Part shown: piece by piece, positions 43,321 through 53,492 of the stretch | Numbering within the stretch: position 1 is the stretch's first letter | Layout: every line of letters starts with the position of its first letter | NCBI GenBank assembly: GCA_963576725.1 | Contig: OY755244.1 | Location: 84,625,121 to 84,689,120 of the forward strand | Direction of reading: 5' to 3' | Source: Azorinus chamasolen | Lineage: Eukaryota; Mollusca; Bivalvia; Cardiida; Solecurtidae | DNA length: 64,000 nt | Position numbers and translations under genes: made by a program | Notes under the pieces: model-generated | The model's database searches: none | Seen by the model: only the letters and a program-made list of their open reading frames with translations | What the model was told of the DNA's origin: nothing

Positions 43321-43405
43321 GCCTTCTACTTGTTTCCTTATTTGGCGACAGAGAAATAGTGTACATTCGAAAAATTGCCATCCGACAATAGTTGTTAAAT
43401 CTTCA

Positions 43406-43411
43406 TTTATT
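43406..43411 (-). promoter_or_regulatory. AATAAA overlapping the fucosyltransferase stop codon
   Basis: The minus strand reads GGAATAAATG, with the stop TAA inside AATAAA. It could act as a poly(A) signal and give a very short 3' UTR, or be chance. Confidence 0.3.
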
Positions 43412-44561
43412 CCAGTCCAATCCAATGACTTGGATAGTAGTCTGTATGCTTGAAGTGCTTTTTGTACAAGTTCGATCCATAGCGTGGGAACCCTTTCCAG
43501 TAAACCACTTCTCCCCCTGACAACCATCCACCCCACCATCCAAACGTACCTGACGTAATTATAGTGTCGTTACAGAGACTCATAATTGCTAAGTCTATTT
43601 CCGCAAATTTGGACTGACTGATCCTGATATTTTCCGCACGAAGATTTTGCCGACACCATAGCGTATCATCGCTGAGGACGATAAACTGTACGTATTTGTA
43701 TTTTCTAGAAAAATATGCCATGGCTTTTCTGATGTACTGAATCGGGGCCAGGCTCATTCCAAAATGTTTCCATTTAGGTCGGAGGATATCACCACGACGT
43801 ACATGAATACACACGTTCCGTTGGTCTTTAGAACCCAATTGTCGCATGAAATTCGTCGCTTGGTTAAGCACAGTTTGTTTAAAAGTGAATGCGCGTCTGA
43901 CGATTTCTTCCAAGCCACTAAAGTAGCGCCAAGACTGAAAACATTTTGAAAAAGTATAATTGTACGAGTAGCTTAAATTCCTTATTCTCACATCGTAAGC
44001 TAAAATTTGTCTTTCCTTAAATACAACCATATTATCAATTTGTATATTTGAAAGATTTGGCAAATCGGAATATTTTGCAACTGGATAAGATGGTCGAACC
44101 ACAGCTGTGTAACCATGGTGATATGCTGTGCCTAGCAGCATGGCAATTTGAAACATCTGATTTCCAGTCCGTCCGCAGGGATCTTCAGTTGTTGTCATGA
44201 AATGTGTGCATGCAAAACGAGTCCCGTCCATTTTACAATCACGGGTGATAGGGCTGTGGTGAGACTGATTCATGTTGAAGCACTTGTCTATGCCGTATAA
44301 TGCTCGTTTCTTTACTGAACTATCACATATAGCATCGTCAGTAGTTATCAAGCTTTTCTCGTTCAACTTATATGTAGGTATGTCCCCTATTAGCTCAAGA
44401 AAGCCGTGTATCTGTAGCTTTAATGAAACTTTGTTACGCGGTATGTTCAGGTATATGTAATAAACACATATAATGACTCCTAGTCCAAAGCACCAAAATT
44501 GTGTTTTACTTCCGATGAAACATGACAAACGTGTACCGCGGAAATACACCATTTTGCCCAT
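43407..44561 (-). CDS. Galactoside alpha-1,2-fucosyltransferase-like enzyme (GT11)
   Basis: A 384-residue type II membrane enzyme expected in the Golgi, transferring fucose from GDP-fucose to galactose-terminated glycans. Seen in the sequence: a short cytoplasmic start, one membrane anchor at about 20-39 (CFGLGVIICVYYIYL), a stem to about 120, then the family motifs in order: GRTGNQMFQ (130-138), HVRRGD (253-258, expected donor-binding), LSDDTLWC (296-303), SGTFGWWGGWLSGG (337-350) and a C-terminal YYPSHW (375-380). Sequons occur at N195 and N201, N170 and N331. The length fits the family. The frame is uninterrupted from ATG to stop, so the gene is either single-exon or has only non-coding exons upstream. 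The ATG chosen is the first in frame and precedes the anchor. Copies of the 282-bp repeat lie on both sides. The exact acceptor cannot be read from the sequence. Confidence 0.93.
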   Translation of the reverse strand: MGKMVYFRGTRLSCFIGSKTQFWCFGLGVIICVYYIYLNIPRNKVSLKLQIHGFLELIGDIPTYKLNEKSLITTDDAICDSSVKKRALYGIDKCFNMNQSHHSPITRDCKMDGTRFACTHFMTTTEDPCGRTGNQMFQIAMLLGTAYHHGYTAVVRPSYPVAKYSDLPNLSNIQIDNMVVFKERQILAYDVRIRNLSYSYNYTFSKCFQSWRYFSGLEEIVRRAFTFKQTVLNQATNFMRQLGSKDQRNVCIHVRRGDILRPKWKHFGMSLAPIQYIRKAMAYFSRKYKYVQFIVLSDDTLWCRQNLRAENIRISQSKFAEIDLAIMSLCNDTIITSGTFGWWGGWLSGGEVVYWKGFPRYGSNLYKKHFKHTDYYPSHWIGLE

Positions 44562-44667
44562 TTTTCTGTCTGGCTATTCTGGACGGTTCAGATTTGTTTT
44601 TAGGGTGAACACTTGTTCTGTTTCAATAGATTTCTTCAGGTAGATCCATACACTCGATATCCTGAAA

Positions 44668-44905
44668 AATTATCTGAAAGTACGATATCCTTCGAAAACA
44701 AAGGCAGCCATGCGAACTTGAAATTTTCAGACTCGGTTTTATTGAGTCTGCGTACTCACGCCCCCTAGTCCAGGCTTAAGCGGTAATTAGTTTTCTTACA
44801 TAAATTACTTGAACTTATTACCCTGGAGAATCACACAATATAACAACACTGAGAATTTAGTACGGGCGAATTTTTACAACCGCCACGCGAGCCGCTGATT
44901 TAAAC
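44668..44905. repeat. Diverged 282-bp repeat copy upstream of the fucosyltransferase
   Basis: It shares CAGACTCGGTTTTATTGAG, TAGTCCAGGCTTAAGC and ATATAACAACACTGAGAAT with the array at 42158, in the same orientation. Confidence 0.8.
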
Positions 44906-45379
44906 TGTGGTAGTTTATAGGTTATAAATCACCACCTAACGGTGTTTTATAATTACTTTAACTACGTGCCAACTCTTAATCTGCTGAAAATTAAACATGG
45001 TCCCTCCTTTTCTGAAAATTAGCAATTATTTGTTACATTTTAATGAAAATAGATATTGATGTATTGAATTTGATGATTGGTTGTATTTATTTGATCAAAC
45101 CGAAACAGGAATAGAAACGTGGAAACATCAAAGTAAAACAATCACTATAGACGTTCTTTAAAGTAGAACAAGAACTTTAATAACTAGTTTAGACTTTAAA
45201 GAGACCACGTGACCGATATAGATACATGTATACATGTAGGAGAATGTATACTGGCACAAGAAAGAGACGCAACGCATTATCTCTAGTGAAAGTTGTTATT
45301 AATATCAGGGCATATAAATCAGTGGCGATTAGATTAACCGTGCGTGCGGGCTGCGTGTATGTAAGAGCCGTCTGACCAG
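44906..45379. other. No gene seen
   Basis: Unique AT-rich sequence. An 87-residue minus-strand frame (45189-45452) runs into a T2b remnant and is not credible. Confidence 0.35.
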
Positions 45380-45536
45380 TGTCTGCTCTGTTTGCTAATG
45401 ATGTTTGATATATTTGTTTCTTAATTTCTAAAGTGGCTACAATGTTCCACATTCCATATTTCCGTATTACTATTCTGACCTTGAATGGTTAGTAGAAATT
45501 GAAATTTGAACTAAATACAGATCAAGGAAAGAGATA
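45362..45536. mobile_element. Half T2b MITE
   Basis: One palindrome arm (GAGCCGTCTGACCAGTGTC) then ACAATGTTCCACATTCCATA and a decayed end GGAAAGAGATAAA. Confidence 0.7.
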
Positions 45537-45762
45537 AACAGCGCAGTACCTGATCAGGCGCCGCCTTTGCAAGGTTGCACGCGATAAGGGACTTGTTTGT
45601 TTGTCTGAGACTTTTGTTCTATGTCTGCGGTTTATATAGCTGACATTTGCATTTATTTATCTCATGTTAACGAAAGTACAACTATTAGAACTATTCTAAC
45701 AACTATTAGAAGGTGTGTGTCAATCAGTTATACTGCTTTGATAACATATTTCAGATAATCCG
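45537..45762. other. No feature seen
   Basis: It holds a weak T2-like piece at 45540-45570 (CAGCGCAGTACCTGATCAGG) and otherwise unique sequence. Confidence 0.3.
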
Positions 45763-45835
45763 ATTCCGTGTTCTAGTGGTTAAGGCATCCGCTTCAGGAC
45801 ACGGAAGTCGAAAAATTCGATCCTCTTCAAGGGCT
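45763..45835 (+). repeat. tRNA-like segment, probably a SINE head
   Basis: TTCTAGTGGTTAAGGCATCC resembles a tRNA D-arm/A box and AATTCGATCCTC a weak B box at suitable spacing. A regular cloverleaf cannot be drawn, so it is more likely a tRNA-derived SINE remnant than a tRNA gene. Confidence 0.45.
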
Positions 45836-45919
45836 CGTTCTGATATGGTCAGTCAGTGAGGCACCAGCATGTTAAAATGATTACTGATTCCTTACATGCA
45901 TAGTGTCTTGCGTCAACGA

Positions 45920-45972
45920 GGGGACTCTGGTAAGACTAGTAACTTGGCGTCTCATCCGTATCCAAGCTATTT
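45920..45972. mobile_element. Half T1 palindrome
   Basis: AGTAACTTGGCGTCTCATCC then GTATCCAAGCTATTTG is a T1 right arm. Confidence 0.55.
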
Positions 45973-46043
45973 GACAATGGGTCATTCATATCTCAAACGT
46001 TTGACCGAATTGGAAGTAATTAAAAATTGCACCAGATCTATAT

Positions 46044-46279
46044 TTAACCCTCTTCTCCATAGTTACAACTTTCTATGCCTTTACAAACAGAGTAGACCCA
46101 GATCAGACGGCTCCTGTATGATCAATGCCTGTTCTGTTTGCACATTGAATTAGATAGATCTAATTCTAGAGTTGCTACTATTGTCAAATCTTTGCTTGTT
46201 AATATGGCATTATAATTTTAAGGTACTAATATTCATACATACAGTATTTCTTATAAATATTCACGGTGTAAAGGGTTAA
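46044..46279. mobile_element. T2 MITE, first of a three-element chain
   Basis: TTAACCCTCTTCTCC to GTGTAAAGGGTTAA. The right palindrome arm is damaged after GCTCCTGTATGATC. The right TTAA is shared with the next element. Confidence 0.85.
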
Positions 46280-46516
46280 CCCTTTCCCTGTTCAAACTCC
46301 TGTAAGGGATAACAGCTTCAGGAATTAGCTGAATTTTAAAAATGTTAATTTTTAAAATCAAATGTTTGTTTTGACAAAAACTGTAGAATCGAGTCTATTT
46401 GATGTCATAAGCAAACAGAGCAGACCCTGATCAGACGTCTCCTATAGGTTCCGGCTGATCTGGGTCTATTCTGTTTGCAAATGCGTGAAAAGGCGTTTAT
46501 ACGAGGGAGTCCCTCC
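46276..46516. mobile_element. T2 MITE, inverted, second in the chain
   Basis: TTAACCCTTTCCCTG starts at the shared TTAA. The palindrome is at about 46412-46480 (TCTCCTATAGGTTCC). The right end dissolves into the next element at GAGGGAGTCCC. Confidence 0.8.
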
Positions 46517-46731
46517 GAGACATGTTTAGACCCAACCTCTTTGACTAAATCTACCGAAAAGGAGCATTAACTATAACTAGAAAAGTAAACATTTAGAATT
46601 TTATAGTTTGAAACCATTGTGATAAATAGAGCATTTGCTCCTATAGGGGCAACTGCTCTATTTATCACAATGGTTTCAAAATGTTATTTTTACAGAGGCT
46701 CCAAAATGCGTCACAAGGAGGGAATGTGTTA
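46515..46731. mobile_element. T3 MITE, third in the chain
   Basis: The left end is decayed; the palindrome has AGAGCATTTGCTCC and apex TATA; the right end is AGGGAATGTGTTAA. Confidence 0.85.
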
Positions 46732-47132
46732 AGGGAGACATTATTTCTTTCACAGTGTGATAAGATATAGTTTCGTCCCTTGGTGAAGTCGTCATACCCT
46801 ACTCATGTATAATTGGTTTCTTTGGTCTTTTTGTTAGTATGCCGATATATATATGTATATATATATATATATTGGTTTTTTGTTGTTGTTGTTTTGTATG
46901 TAGTTTGAATGAGTTTGGATTTTTTTACAAAGGAAACGATATTATAATTGACATGACCCAAACTTCAGTAATTGTGCTATTTTTTGAAGAAATGTATACG
47001 GCCCAATCTATGCTGACAGTTAAGCAAGTGATCGAATGATTCAAAATGCTGTTGACTTTGGTGATATTATACTTTGAGTCTTGATAATTGATTCGTGATT
47101 ACTATACACACAGAATTGGCCAAGAATAGTAC
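46732..47132. other. No gene; AT microsatellite
   Basis: A short TA run at 46846-46871 followed by TTGTTGTTGTTG. Open frames of about 65 residues have no support. Confidence 0.4.
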
Positions 47133-48025
47133 TTCGTCTATGGATCTTAATCCTTTGATAATCTGGTAATAGCCTGGATCCAGACCTGTGATACTCTGAT
47201 AATCCAGATCTAGAGTAGTTCATCGTCTATAGATCTCAATCTTCTGATACTCTGGTAACCCAGATCTAGAGTAATTCATTGTCTATAGATCTCAATCTTC
47301 TGATACTCTGGTAACCCAGATCTAGAGTAGTTCATCGTCTATAGATCTCAATCTTCTGATACTCTGGTAACCCAGATCTAGAGTAATTCATTGTCTATAG
47401 ATCTCAATCTTCTGATACTCTGATAATCCGGATCTAGAGTAGTTCATCGTCTATAGATCTCAATCCTTTGATACTCTGATAATCCGGATCTAGAGTAGTT
47501 CATCGTCTATAGATCTCAATCCTTTGATACTCTGATAATCCGGATCTAGAGTAGTTCATCGTCTATAGATCTCAATCCTTTGATACTCTGATAATCCGGA
47601 TCTAGAGTAGTTCATCGTCTATAGATCTCAATCCTTTGATACTCTGATAATCCGGATCTAGAGTAGTTCATCGTCTATAGATCTCAATCCTTTGATACTC
47701 TGATAATCCGGACCTAGAGTAGTTCATCGTCTATGGATCTCAATCCTTTGATACTCTGATAATCCGGATCTAGAGTAGTTCATCGTCTATAGATCTCAAT
47801 CCTTTGATACTCTGATAATCCGGATAATCCGGATCTAGAGTAGTTCATCGTCTATAGATCTCAATCCTTTGATACTCTGATAATCCGGATCTAGAGTAGT
47901 TCATCGTCTATAGATCTCAATCCTTTGATACTCTGATAATCCGGATCTAGAGTAGTTCATCGTCTATGGATCTCAATATTCTGATACTCTGATAATCCAG
48001 ATCTAGAGTAGTTCATCGTCTATAG
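47133..48025. repeat. 56-bp tandem array, about 16 copies
   Basis: The unit includes CTCAATCCTTTGATACTC, TGATAATCCGGATCTAGAG and TAGTTCATCGTCTATAGAT. The left third carries variants (CAATCTTCTGATACTCTGG). One copy near 47815 has an extra 10 bp. The last unit runs directly into a T2 right arm. Confidence 0.95.
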
Positions 48026-48138
48026 ATCAGGCTCTGCTCTGCTTACTTATGAAATAGCATAGGTGTAAATCTACAGTTTCTGCCATTATAAACATCCCCT
48101 TCTTCATGATGCCATTGCATGAAAATGTTGCCAATTAA
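48025..48138. mobile_element. T2 right half fused to the 56-bp array
   Basis: GATCAGGCTCTGCTCTGC and the T2 flank ending at TTAA (48135-48138), which is shared with the next T2. Confidence 0.65.
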
Positions 48139-48376
48139 CATTTTCCCTGTGTAATATCCATATAAGAAATAAGGTCATCATGCATATTTATTAGCTGAAA
48201 TGTGTAACCATTTCAAAGAATTTGTTTACTTCGACATAAACTGTAGACTCAGATCTATATCATCTCAAAAGCAAACAGAGCAGACCCTGATCAGATGGCT
48301 CATATAGGAGCTGTCTGATCTGGGTCTACTTTGTTTGCTAATGCTTGAAAATGCGTTTATTTGAGGGAAGAGTTAA
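48135..48376. mobile_element. T2 MITE
   Basis: TTAACATTTTCCCTG to GAGGGAAGAGTTAA, with a palindrome at about 48273-48341 (apex GCTCATATAGGAGC). Confidence 0.85.
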
Positions 48377-48465
48377 GAGCAAAGGGGCACGAAGGGAGAA
48401 AGTCATACAGAATACTCCCATGGAACAGTTGTATGTGATTTGCAGTCTGCATTTAAAAAACTATT

Positions 48466-48878
48466 TTTATGCCCACCAGGTCAAATCTGGTGGGCATATT
48501 GTTTTTGCGCTGTCTGTCTGTCTTTCCGTTTGTCTGTTTGTCAGTTTGTTTGTCAGGAACTTTAACATTGGTCATAACTCTTAAGCCAGTACAGATAAAC
48601 TTGATATTTGGTATGCATATGTATCTTATAAAGTCGTACATTTTGAGGGTGTCATGTCAAGGCCACCTTTCAAGGTCAGATGTCAAATATATAGGTCAAA
48701 TTACCATTTTAACATTGGCCATAAATTTTAAACCAGTAGAGATAGACACTTAATATTTGGCATGCATGTGTATCTCATGAAGCTGTGCATTTGAGGGTGA
48801 CATGTCAAGGTCATCTTTCAGGGTAAAAGGTCTAATTGGGCAGGTGGGCATAGTGTTTCACAAACACATCTTGTTCTT
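48466..48878. mobile_element. Helentron-like tandem-core element, reverse orientation
   Basis: It starts with the hairpin GCCCACCAGG...CCTGGTGGGC-type motif and CTGTCTGTCTG. Two internal units contain TGTCATGTCAAGG and GGCATGCATGTGTATCTC. It ends TTTCACAAACACATCTTG. It is related to 28694-29090. Confidence 0.6.
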
Positions 48879-48937
48879 ACAGTTACAGCTTGTTTTGCAC
48901 TTAAACTGTAGGACTAGTCAAGGATTACGGTTGTTTA

Positions 48938-49215
48938 AATATTCTGAAAATGGGTGATCCTTCGAAATCAAAAGTAGAAATGCAAAAAGAGAAAATTACA
49001 GACTTGGTTGTATTGAGTCTGTTCATGAGTAGTAATTAGTAGTATTTCAATGTTTTACATTTGTCTATTTTGTGAGTACAGTTTATAGATATATTCTGAA
49101 AGTAGGTGATCCTTCGAGAACAAACGTAGCATTGCCTAAAGATAAAGTTGCACACTCGTTCATGAGTAGTAATTAAAAGTGCAACACTACGCACGTCCCC
49201 TAGCACATATTCATT
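48938..49215. repeat. Two partial 282-bp repeat copies
   Basis: TTCTGAAAATGGGTGATCC near 48942 and a second, more diverged TTCTGAAAGTAGGTGATCC near 49093, the latter ending in the CAACACTACGCACG part. Confidence 0.75.
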
Positions 49216-49237
49216 GAGCATGAACGCTGGAAACGTC

Positions 49238-49305
49238 TTCAAACAGTGAAGACCCAGATCACAGGACTCCTGGAGGATCCCTCTGACCAGAGTATGTATT
49301 GTTTG
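49238..49305. mobile_element. Isolated T2-like palindrome
   Basis: AAACAGTGAAGACCCAGATC faces ACCAGAGTATGTATTGTTTG; the apex is CTCCTGGAGGATC. Confidence 0.6.
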
Positions 49306-49439
49306 TCATATATAATCATCTCGCAAAGAACTACATCAACCAATACTATCCATACGTATAGCAGACAATGCCAGAACGAGGACTTAGAGCAACACTGCTG
49401 TAACGACATTACTAACAAAACAGTGATGCATTTTGGCAA

Positions 49440-49500
49440 ACAGTTTGGATCCAGATGAGATGCCGAGTAACTCGTCATCTCATCAGGGTCCAAAATATTG
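49440..49500. mobile_element. T1 palindrome without flanks
   Basis: AACAGTTTGGATCCAGATG faces CATCTCATCAGGGTCC. Confidence 0.7.
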
Positions 49501-50082
49501 ACCATGAATTAGAAAAGAAATGGATGACAATAGTGGTTCCAGAATAAATGAAGAAGACAATTAGCAAATGTATATTGATATTATTTATATAGTTACAATA
49601 GGTTTACGTTAAGCCTTCAATAAAGCTTAGTTTAAACATATTTATTTCAGAAATGTACATGTAAACAATTGTACATTACAGAAAAAGGGTTGAAACGAAA
49701 GACTATAAGTCTGATAAAGTTTCTCTCCATCAGATAATGAACGTCTCTCTCTCTATGTCTCTCTCTCTGTCTCTGTTTCACTCTCTTTCTCTCTCTGTCT
49801 CTGTCTCTGTCATTGTATCTGGATTAAAACATACAAAAAGTCTGTTTTGATTGCTGGTGTATCATATTTTATTTATTTATTCATGTAAATAAAAAACAAT
49901 ACAGTTCTAGCTAAACAGCAAATAACCCTAAGCATGTATTTGAGATTCAAGCACTATATAATGCTCCTTTTATGCCGATATCAAAGAGTAACATAACGGG
50001 TATAAATCAGGTGTATAAAAGCACTTGAATATATCTATAAATACTAACATTGGAAATTTGGAAAATGCTAAGGCCAAACTGG
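49501..50082. other. No gene; CT microsatellite
   Basis: CTCTCTGTCTCTGTC-type sequence at 49742-49812; the rest is AT-rich unique sequence. Confidence 0.45.
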
Positions 50083-50280
50083 CATAAAAATCCCCTCTAA
50101 AGCAACCGCCAGAAAAGTTTTACTTCTGGGCCTTAAAGGCAGGCGATAGCCTAATGCAGTACGAACGTTATGCAGTAAGCTCCAGCAGAAGCTGTCTACC
50201 TTACTTTCGTCCTGCGTTAAGCAACCACCTACTTTTATAAACATTTGTCAATAAAGTGGTCACTATGGAGGGAATTCACT
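50083..50280. mobile_element. P2 MITE, ends decayed
   Basis: AAAATCCCCTCTAAAGCAAC and the core CTAATGCAGTACGAACG / CTTTCGTCCTGCGTTAAG with apex GCTCCAGCAGAAGC. Confidence 0.65.
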
Positions 50281-50397
50281 TTAGTTCGCAGAAGATCTAA
50301 ATGCATATTTATTAAAAGTTAAGTTTTAGAGACTTTTAAAAATGAACCAAACTTTTTACAATTTTGCATTTGACAAATGTTTTCAGCAGAATAATAT

Positions 50398-50629
50398 TAA
50401 CAATTTACTTCAAGAATACGCCTTTCGGTGCCTTTGCAAACAGAGAAAACACAGATCAGATTGCTCCTGTAGGAGCCATCTGATCAGGGTCTATTGTGGT
50501 TGCTTATGACATAATATAGATGCGATTTTACAATTTCTGTCATGACCAAAAAACTACTAATGCCCATGTGCAATTAATATTCATGACGTCATTATTTCTT
50601 AGATAAATATTCATGGATTAAAGGGTTAA
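50398..50629. mobile_element. T2 MITE
   Basis: The left end is decayed; the palindrome is at about 50438-50502 (GCTCCTGTAGGAGC); the flank has TTAATATTCATGACGTC; the end is ATTAAAGGGTTAA. Confidence 0.8.
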
Positions 50630-50866
50630 AGAAAACTGCAGCTCATCAAGAATTCGTAGTGTCATTCGTATCTACTGGCCTTGGTTTGCACTGATTGCAT
50701 CTGCAGCATTGTACCTATACTCAAATCTTATATTCAAATCTCAACTCCTCTACCCCTTTCCCCAATGACCATTTATGCATGGATTGACCGCTTTATGAGT
50801 ATTCATTAACCGACTATTTATGCTCTGGACTTTCGTATGGCATCTCCTGCCGTACTTCTATTCTAT
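50630..50866. other. No feature seen
   Basis: Unique spacer. Confidence 0.3.
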
Positions 50867-51081
50867 TTAACCATTTCGCTGCCAATCTATGTCGTCTGCT
50901 AACTTTGTCGTCTGCTACAAATTTTCATTCTTTTGATTTTCTTCATTTTTGTTTCAAAAACATAGTAACAGTAACAAACAGTTTGGATCCTGATGAGACG
51001 CCGAGTTACTCGGCGTCTCATCTGGATCCAAACTGTTTGCATATATAATCACAGATCCGGCATTGGCAGCAAAAGGGTTAA
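50867..51081. mobile_element. T1 MITE
   Basis: TTAACCATTTCGCTGCCAA to TTGGCAGCAAAAGGGTTAA; the palindrome at 50976-51040 has GGATCCTGATGAGACGCC. It is in the opposite orientation to 37035. Confidence 0.9.
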
Positions 51082-51506
51082 ATGAAACAATTTCAATGAT
51101 TTGTTTTTTACTTTGACAAACACTGTAGGATCAGGGCCCGTATTCTCGAAGCACTGCGTCTGAAACCCAGACCCAAGGCTCAGAAAGGAAACTACCACAG
51201 CTTGAATAATATTGTTTTGATCAACTTAGGAAATGGGTATGCCAATATCAGCTTTAAAATAATTATTTATGGCAATTTTTATTCCACTTTGCCTAGGCAT
51301 GGTTGAGATGTTGACATATTCAGTTTGAGTTTTGAGTCTAAGTTTCAGACTCAGGGCTTTGTGAATACGGGCCCGGATTTATATAATGCCAGAAACAACA
51401 TAGAATATCCTGATCAGATGGCTACTAGAGCCGTCTGACCTGGGTCTAGTCTATTTGCAAAGGCGTGAAAAATGTTTGAATGAGGTAACTGATTAATCCG
51501 TTTGGA
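51078..51506. mobile_element. T2 MITE interrupted by a GGGCCCG element
   Basis: It starts at the TTAA shared with the T1 copy and has TTTTTACTTTGACAAACACTG. After the insert come ATATAATGCC, a palindrome (CAGATGGCTACTAGAGCCG) and a decayed right end. Confidence 0.65.
51134..51374. mobile_element. MITE with GGGCCCGTATTC ends
   Basis: GGGCCCGTATTC (51134-51145) and GAATACGGGCCC (51363-51374) are perfect 12-bp inverted ends. Inside, CTGAAACCCAGACC and GAGTCTAAGTTTCAGAC are loosely inverted. GGAT flanks both sides. It interrupts a T2 element. Confidence 0.75.
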
Positions 51507-51981
51507 GTTCGATTCACATTTCTCTGTGATGATTTCTCAAGAATATATGTACTAGTAAATAACATAGCCTTTATTGGCATTAAACATTTTACAATGTTTC
51601 TAGCCTGTATAAGGCAGTAATGATAAAATGAACATATTTACAAATACGTAATATATATATGAGCACTGTGACATAATTTACAATTAATCATGTAAAGAAT
51701 ATTTATCTAAATCGTCATTTGAACAAGTACTGTGCAAAAAAAATCGTTTCTACTTTATTTTTATACAGAATGCTGATCTTGTATTAATGTCTACATTTTG
51801 AAGCAAAGTAAATAAATCAGAGAACAATTTCTATTAAGATCACAAATAATTAAAAAAAAAAAAGAAAAGATCATAAATAACATACGAGGCAAATTCTGAA
51901 AAAAAAATCTTATTTTATATCCAGCAGTGTAGACCAAAAACGTTACTTTATTGCCAGCAGTGAAGACAAAGATCAGGGTTT
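51507..51981. other. No gene seen
   Basis: AT-rich sequence with a run of A near 51853-51864. A possible retroposon-tail piece (TTTATTGGCATTAAAC) lies near 51571. Confidence 0.35.
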
Positions 51982-52088
51982 CGTTCTCAGGCTTTTGATT
52001 GGTCAGATTTGAGTTCTCAAGCTTTTGATTGGTCAGATTTGAGCCAAAGGCTCAAATCTGACCAATCAAAAGCTTGAGAACGATCTCA
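51982..52088. repeat. Long perfect palindrome with a duplicated arm
   Basis: GTTCTCAAGCTTTTGATTGG...GAGCC (52013-52046) pairs exactly with the sequence ending AGCTTGAGAAC (52081). An extra copy of the left arm precedes it (51982-52012). The family is dispersed (965, 12721, 26573). Confidence 0.85.
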
Positions 52089-52472
52089 GACTCAACTAAA
52101 AGCTTTATAAGCATGGACCCAGATATAATTTTATGATGAGTTTACACCACCAGAGAACAAATTACTGACGACTGCAACGAACAGCGCAACTCCTGACTAG
52201 ACGCCGAGTCTAGCTAGCCTATACATGTATATATACTTATTAGGATAAAGTGTGGTTTATAGTCTGGAATCTATATACATGTACATATTCTACCGACTTT
52301 CACCCATTGATCACAAGGTTATAAGTCAGCCATTTACATGTGGCACCAAAGGCAGCGATAGCACGTTGGTTATTTCCCACACATGTACCCATTCATAAAT
52401 TTTATACACCTGGGCGGAGAGGAGCAACGTGTGGTGCATTTTTGCTTAGACGTTTGTCTATGTCCCTTTCAG
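52089..52472. other. No gene seen
   Basis: Unique sequence with a weak hairpin-family piece at 52180-52215. Confidence 0.3.
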
Positions 52473-52581
52473 GGCAAACAGAGCAGACCCTGGTCAGACT
52501 GTCCCTACAGGAGCCCCCCTGATCTGGGTCTACTCAATTTGCAATGCCACAAAAAGGTGCGTTTATGGAGTAAATGGTTAA
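52473..52581. mobile_element. T2 MITE, left flank lost
   Basis: GCAAACAGAGCAGACCCTGG, apex TCCCTACAGGAGC, then GAGTAAATGGTTAA. Confidence 0.75.
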
Positions 52582-53149
52582 ACATTATCTGCCACTTTCT
52601 AAAGTACCTTATACATAAATTCTGTTTGAACGGCAACTGTTACAATCCTGTTCAGTATTTAGCAGTAATTACTAACAATAACATGATATCACCACCGTTT
52701 GTTACCCTGTTTGTTGCTATATTTGATACTTCCGTTACTTCTGATATATAGCAAATATATCATTTACGAGTTACTAAAACATTCAAGATTGTATCTGTAA
52801 CAGAATGTCTTACACACATACTTCAGTCTTAAACGGTTGATATATTGGCTGTGCACATCAATAACATTATATTAACACATTTCATTGTAATTCTAAATAC
52901 ACTGAAAGGACAAGGAAACTGTGCGGTATACACGAAGCTAACTATTAATAGCCATATGAAGTAAGAATACAAATACATGTTTAGTCTATAGCAGTCCATA
53001 TCTATCACTCTTATATAAACCATAACGAAAACATCCATCCGAAAATAACTTAACTTTGCAATACTTACAAATCAGTTATACAAGCTAGCTTTATCCAGAA
53101 AGTGTTTTCTTTGAAGGCACACAACGTTAACATTGCACAATTACAAATA
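52582..53149. other. No gene seen
   Basis: Unique AT-rich sequence; no supported open frame. Confidence 0.35.
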
Positions 53150-53492
53150 CAGTGAACCCTCATTATACCGGCATTCGTTAGAACGGCTTCCTCGTTATAA
53201 CGACAGTATGCATTGAAACAAAATTACCGTTAACTCCTTGAAACAACCACTAAATAAATAGGTACAATGCCAATAAAACAGATGATCGCTTAATGCAGAA
53301 CACAAGAAGTGCAAAAAGCTCCCAAAGGGAGCTTTTTGCACTTCTTGTGTTCTGCATTAAGCGTTCACCTGTTGGTACTAGTTTAAAATGGCCATATGGT
53401 TCATTTCATATTTAAACTTGTTATAACGGCAACCTCGTTATACCAGCAAAATGTCTGGAAACAAACACATCCGTTTTAACGAGGGTTCACTA
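53150..53492. mobile_element. P3 MITE with CAGTGAACCCTC ends
   Basis: CAGTGAACCCTCATTATAC and GAGGGTTCACTA bound 343 bp beside TA. The palindrome at 53288-53360 (TTAATGCAGAACACAAGAAG, apex GCTCCCAAAGGGAGC) is perfect over more than 30 bp per arm. Pogo-like by its ends. Confidence 0.85.

Noticed and set aside
45763..45835. Functional tRNA gene
   Set aside because: A-box-like and B-box-like motifs are present but no acceptor or anticodon stem of proper length can be drawn.
47133..48025. 56-bp array as a CRISPR-like locus
   Set aside because: The whole 56-bp unit is repeated; there are no unique spacers or nearby cas genes.
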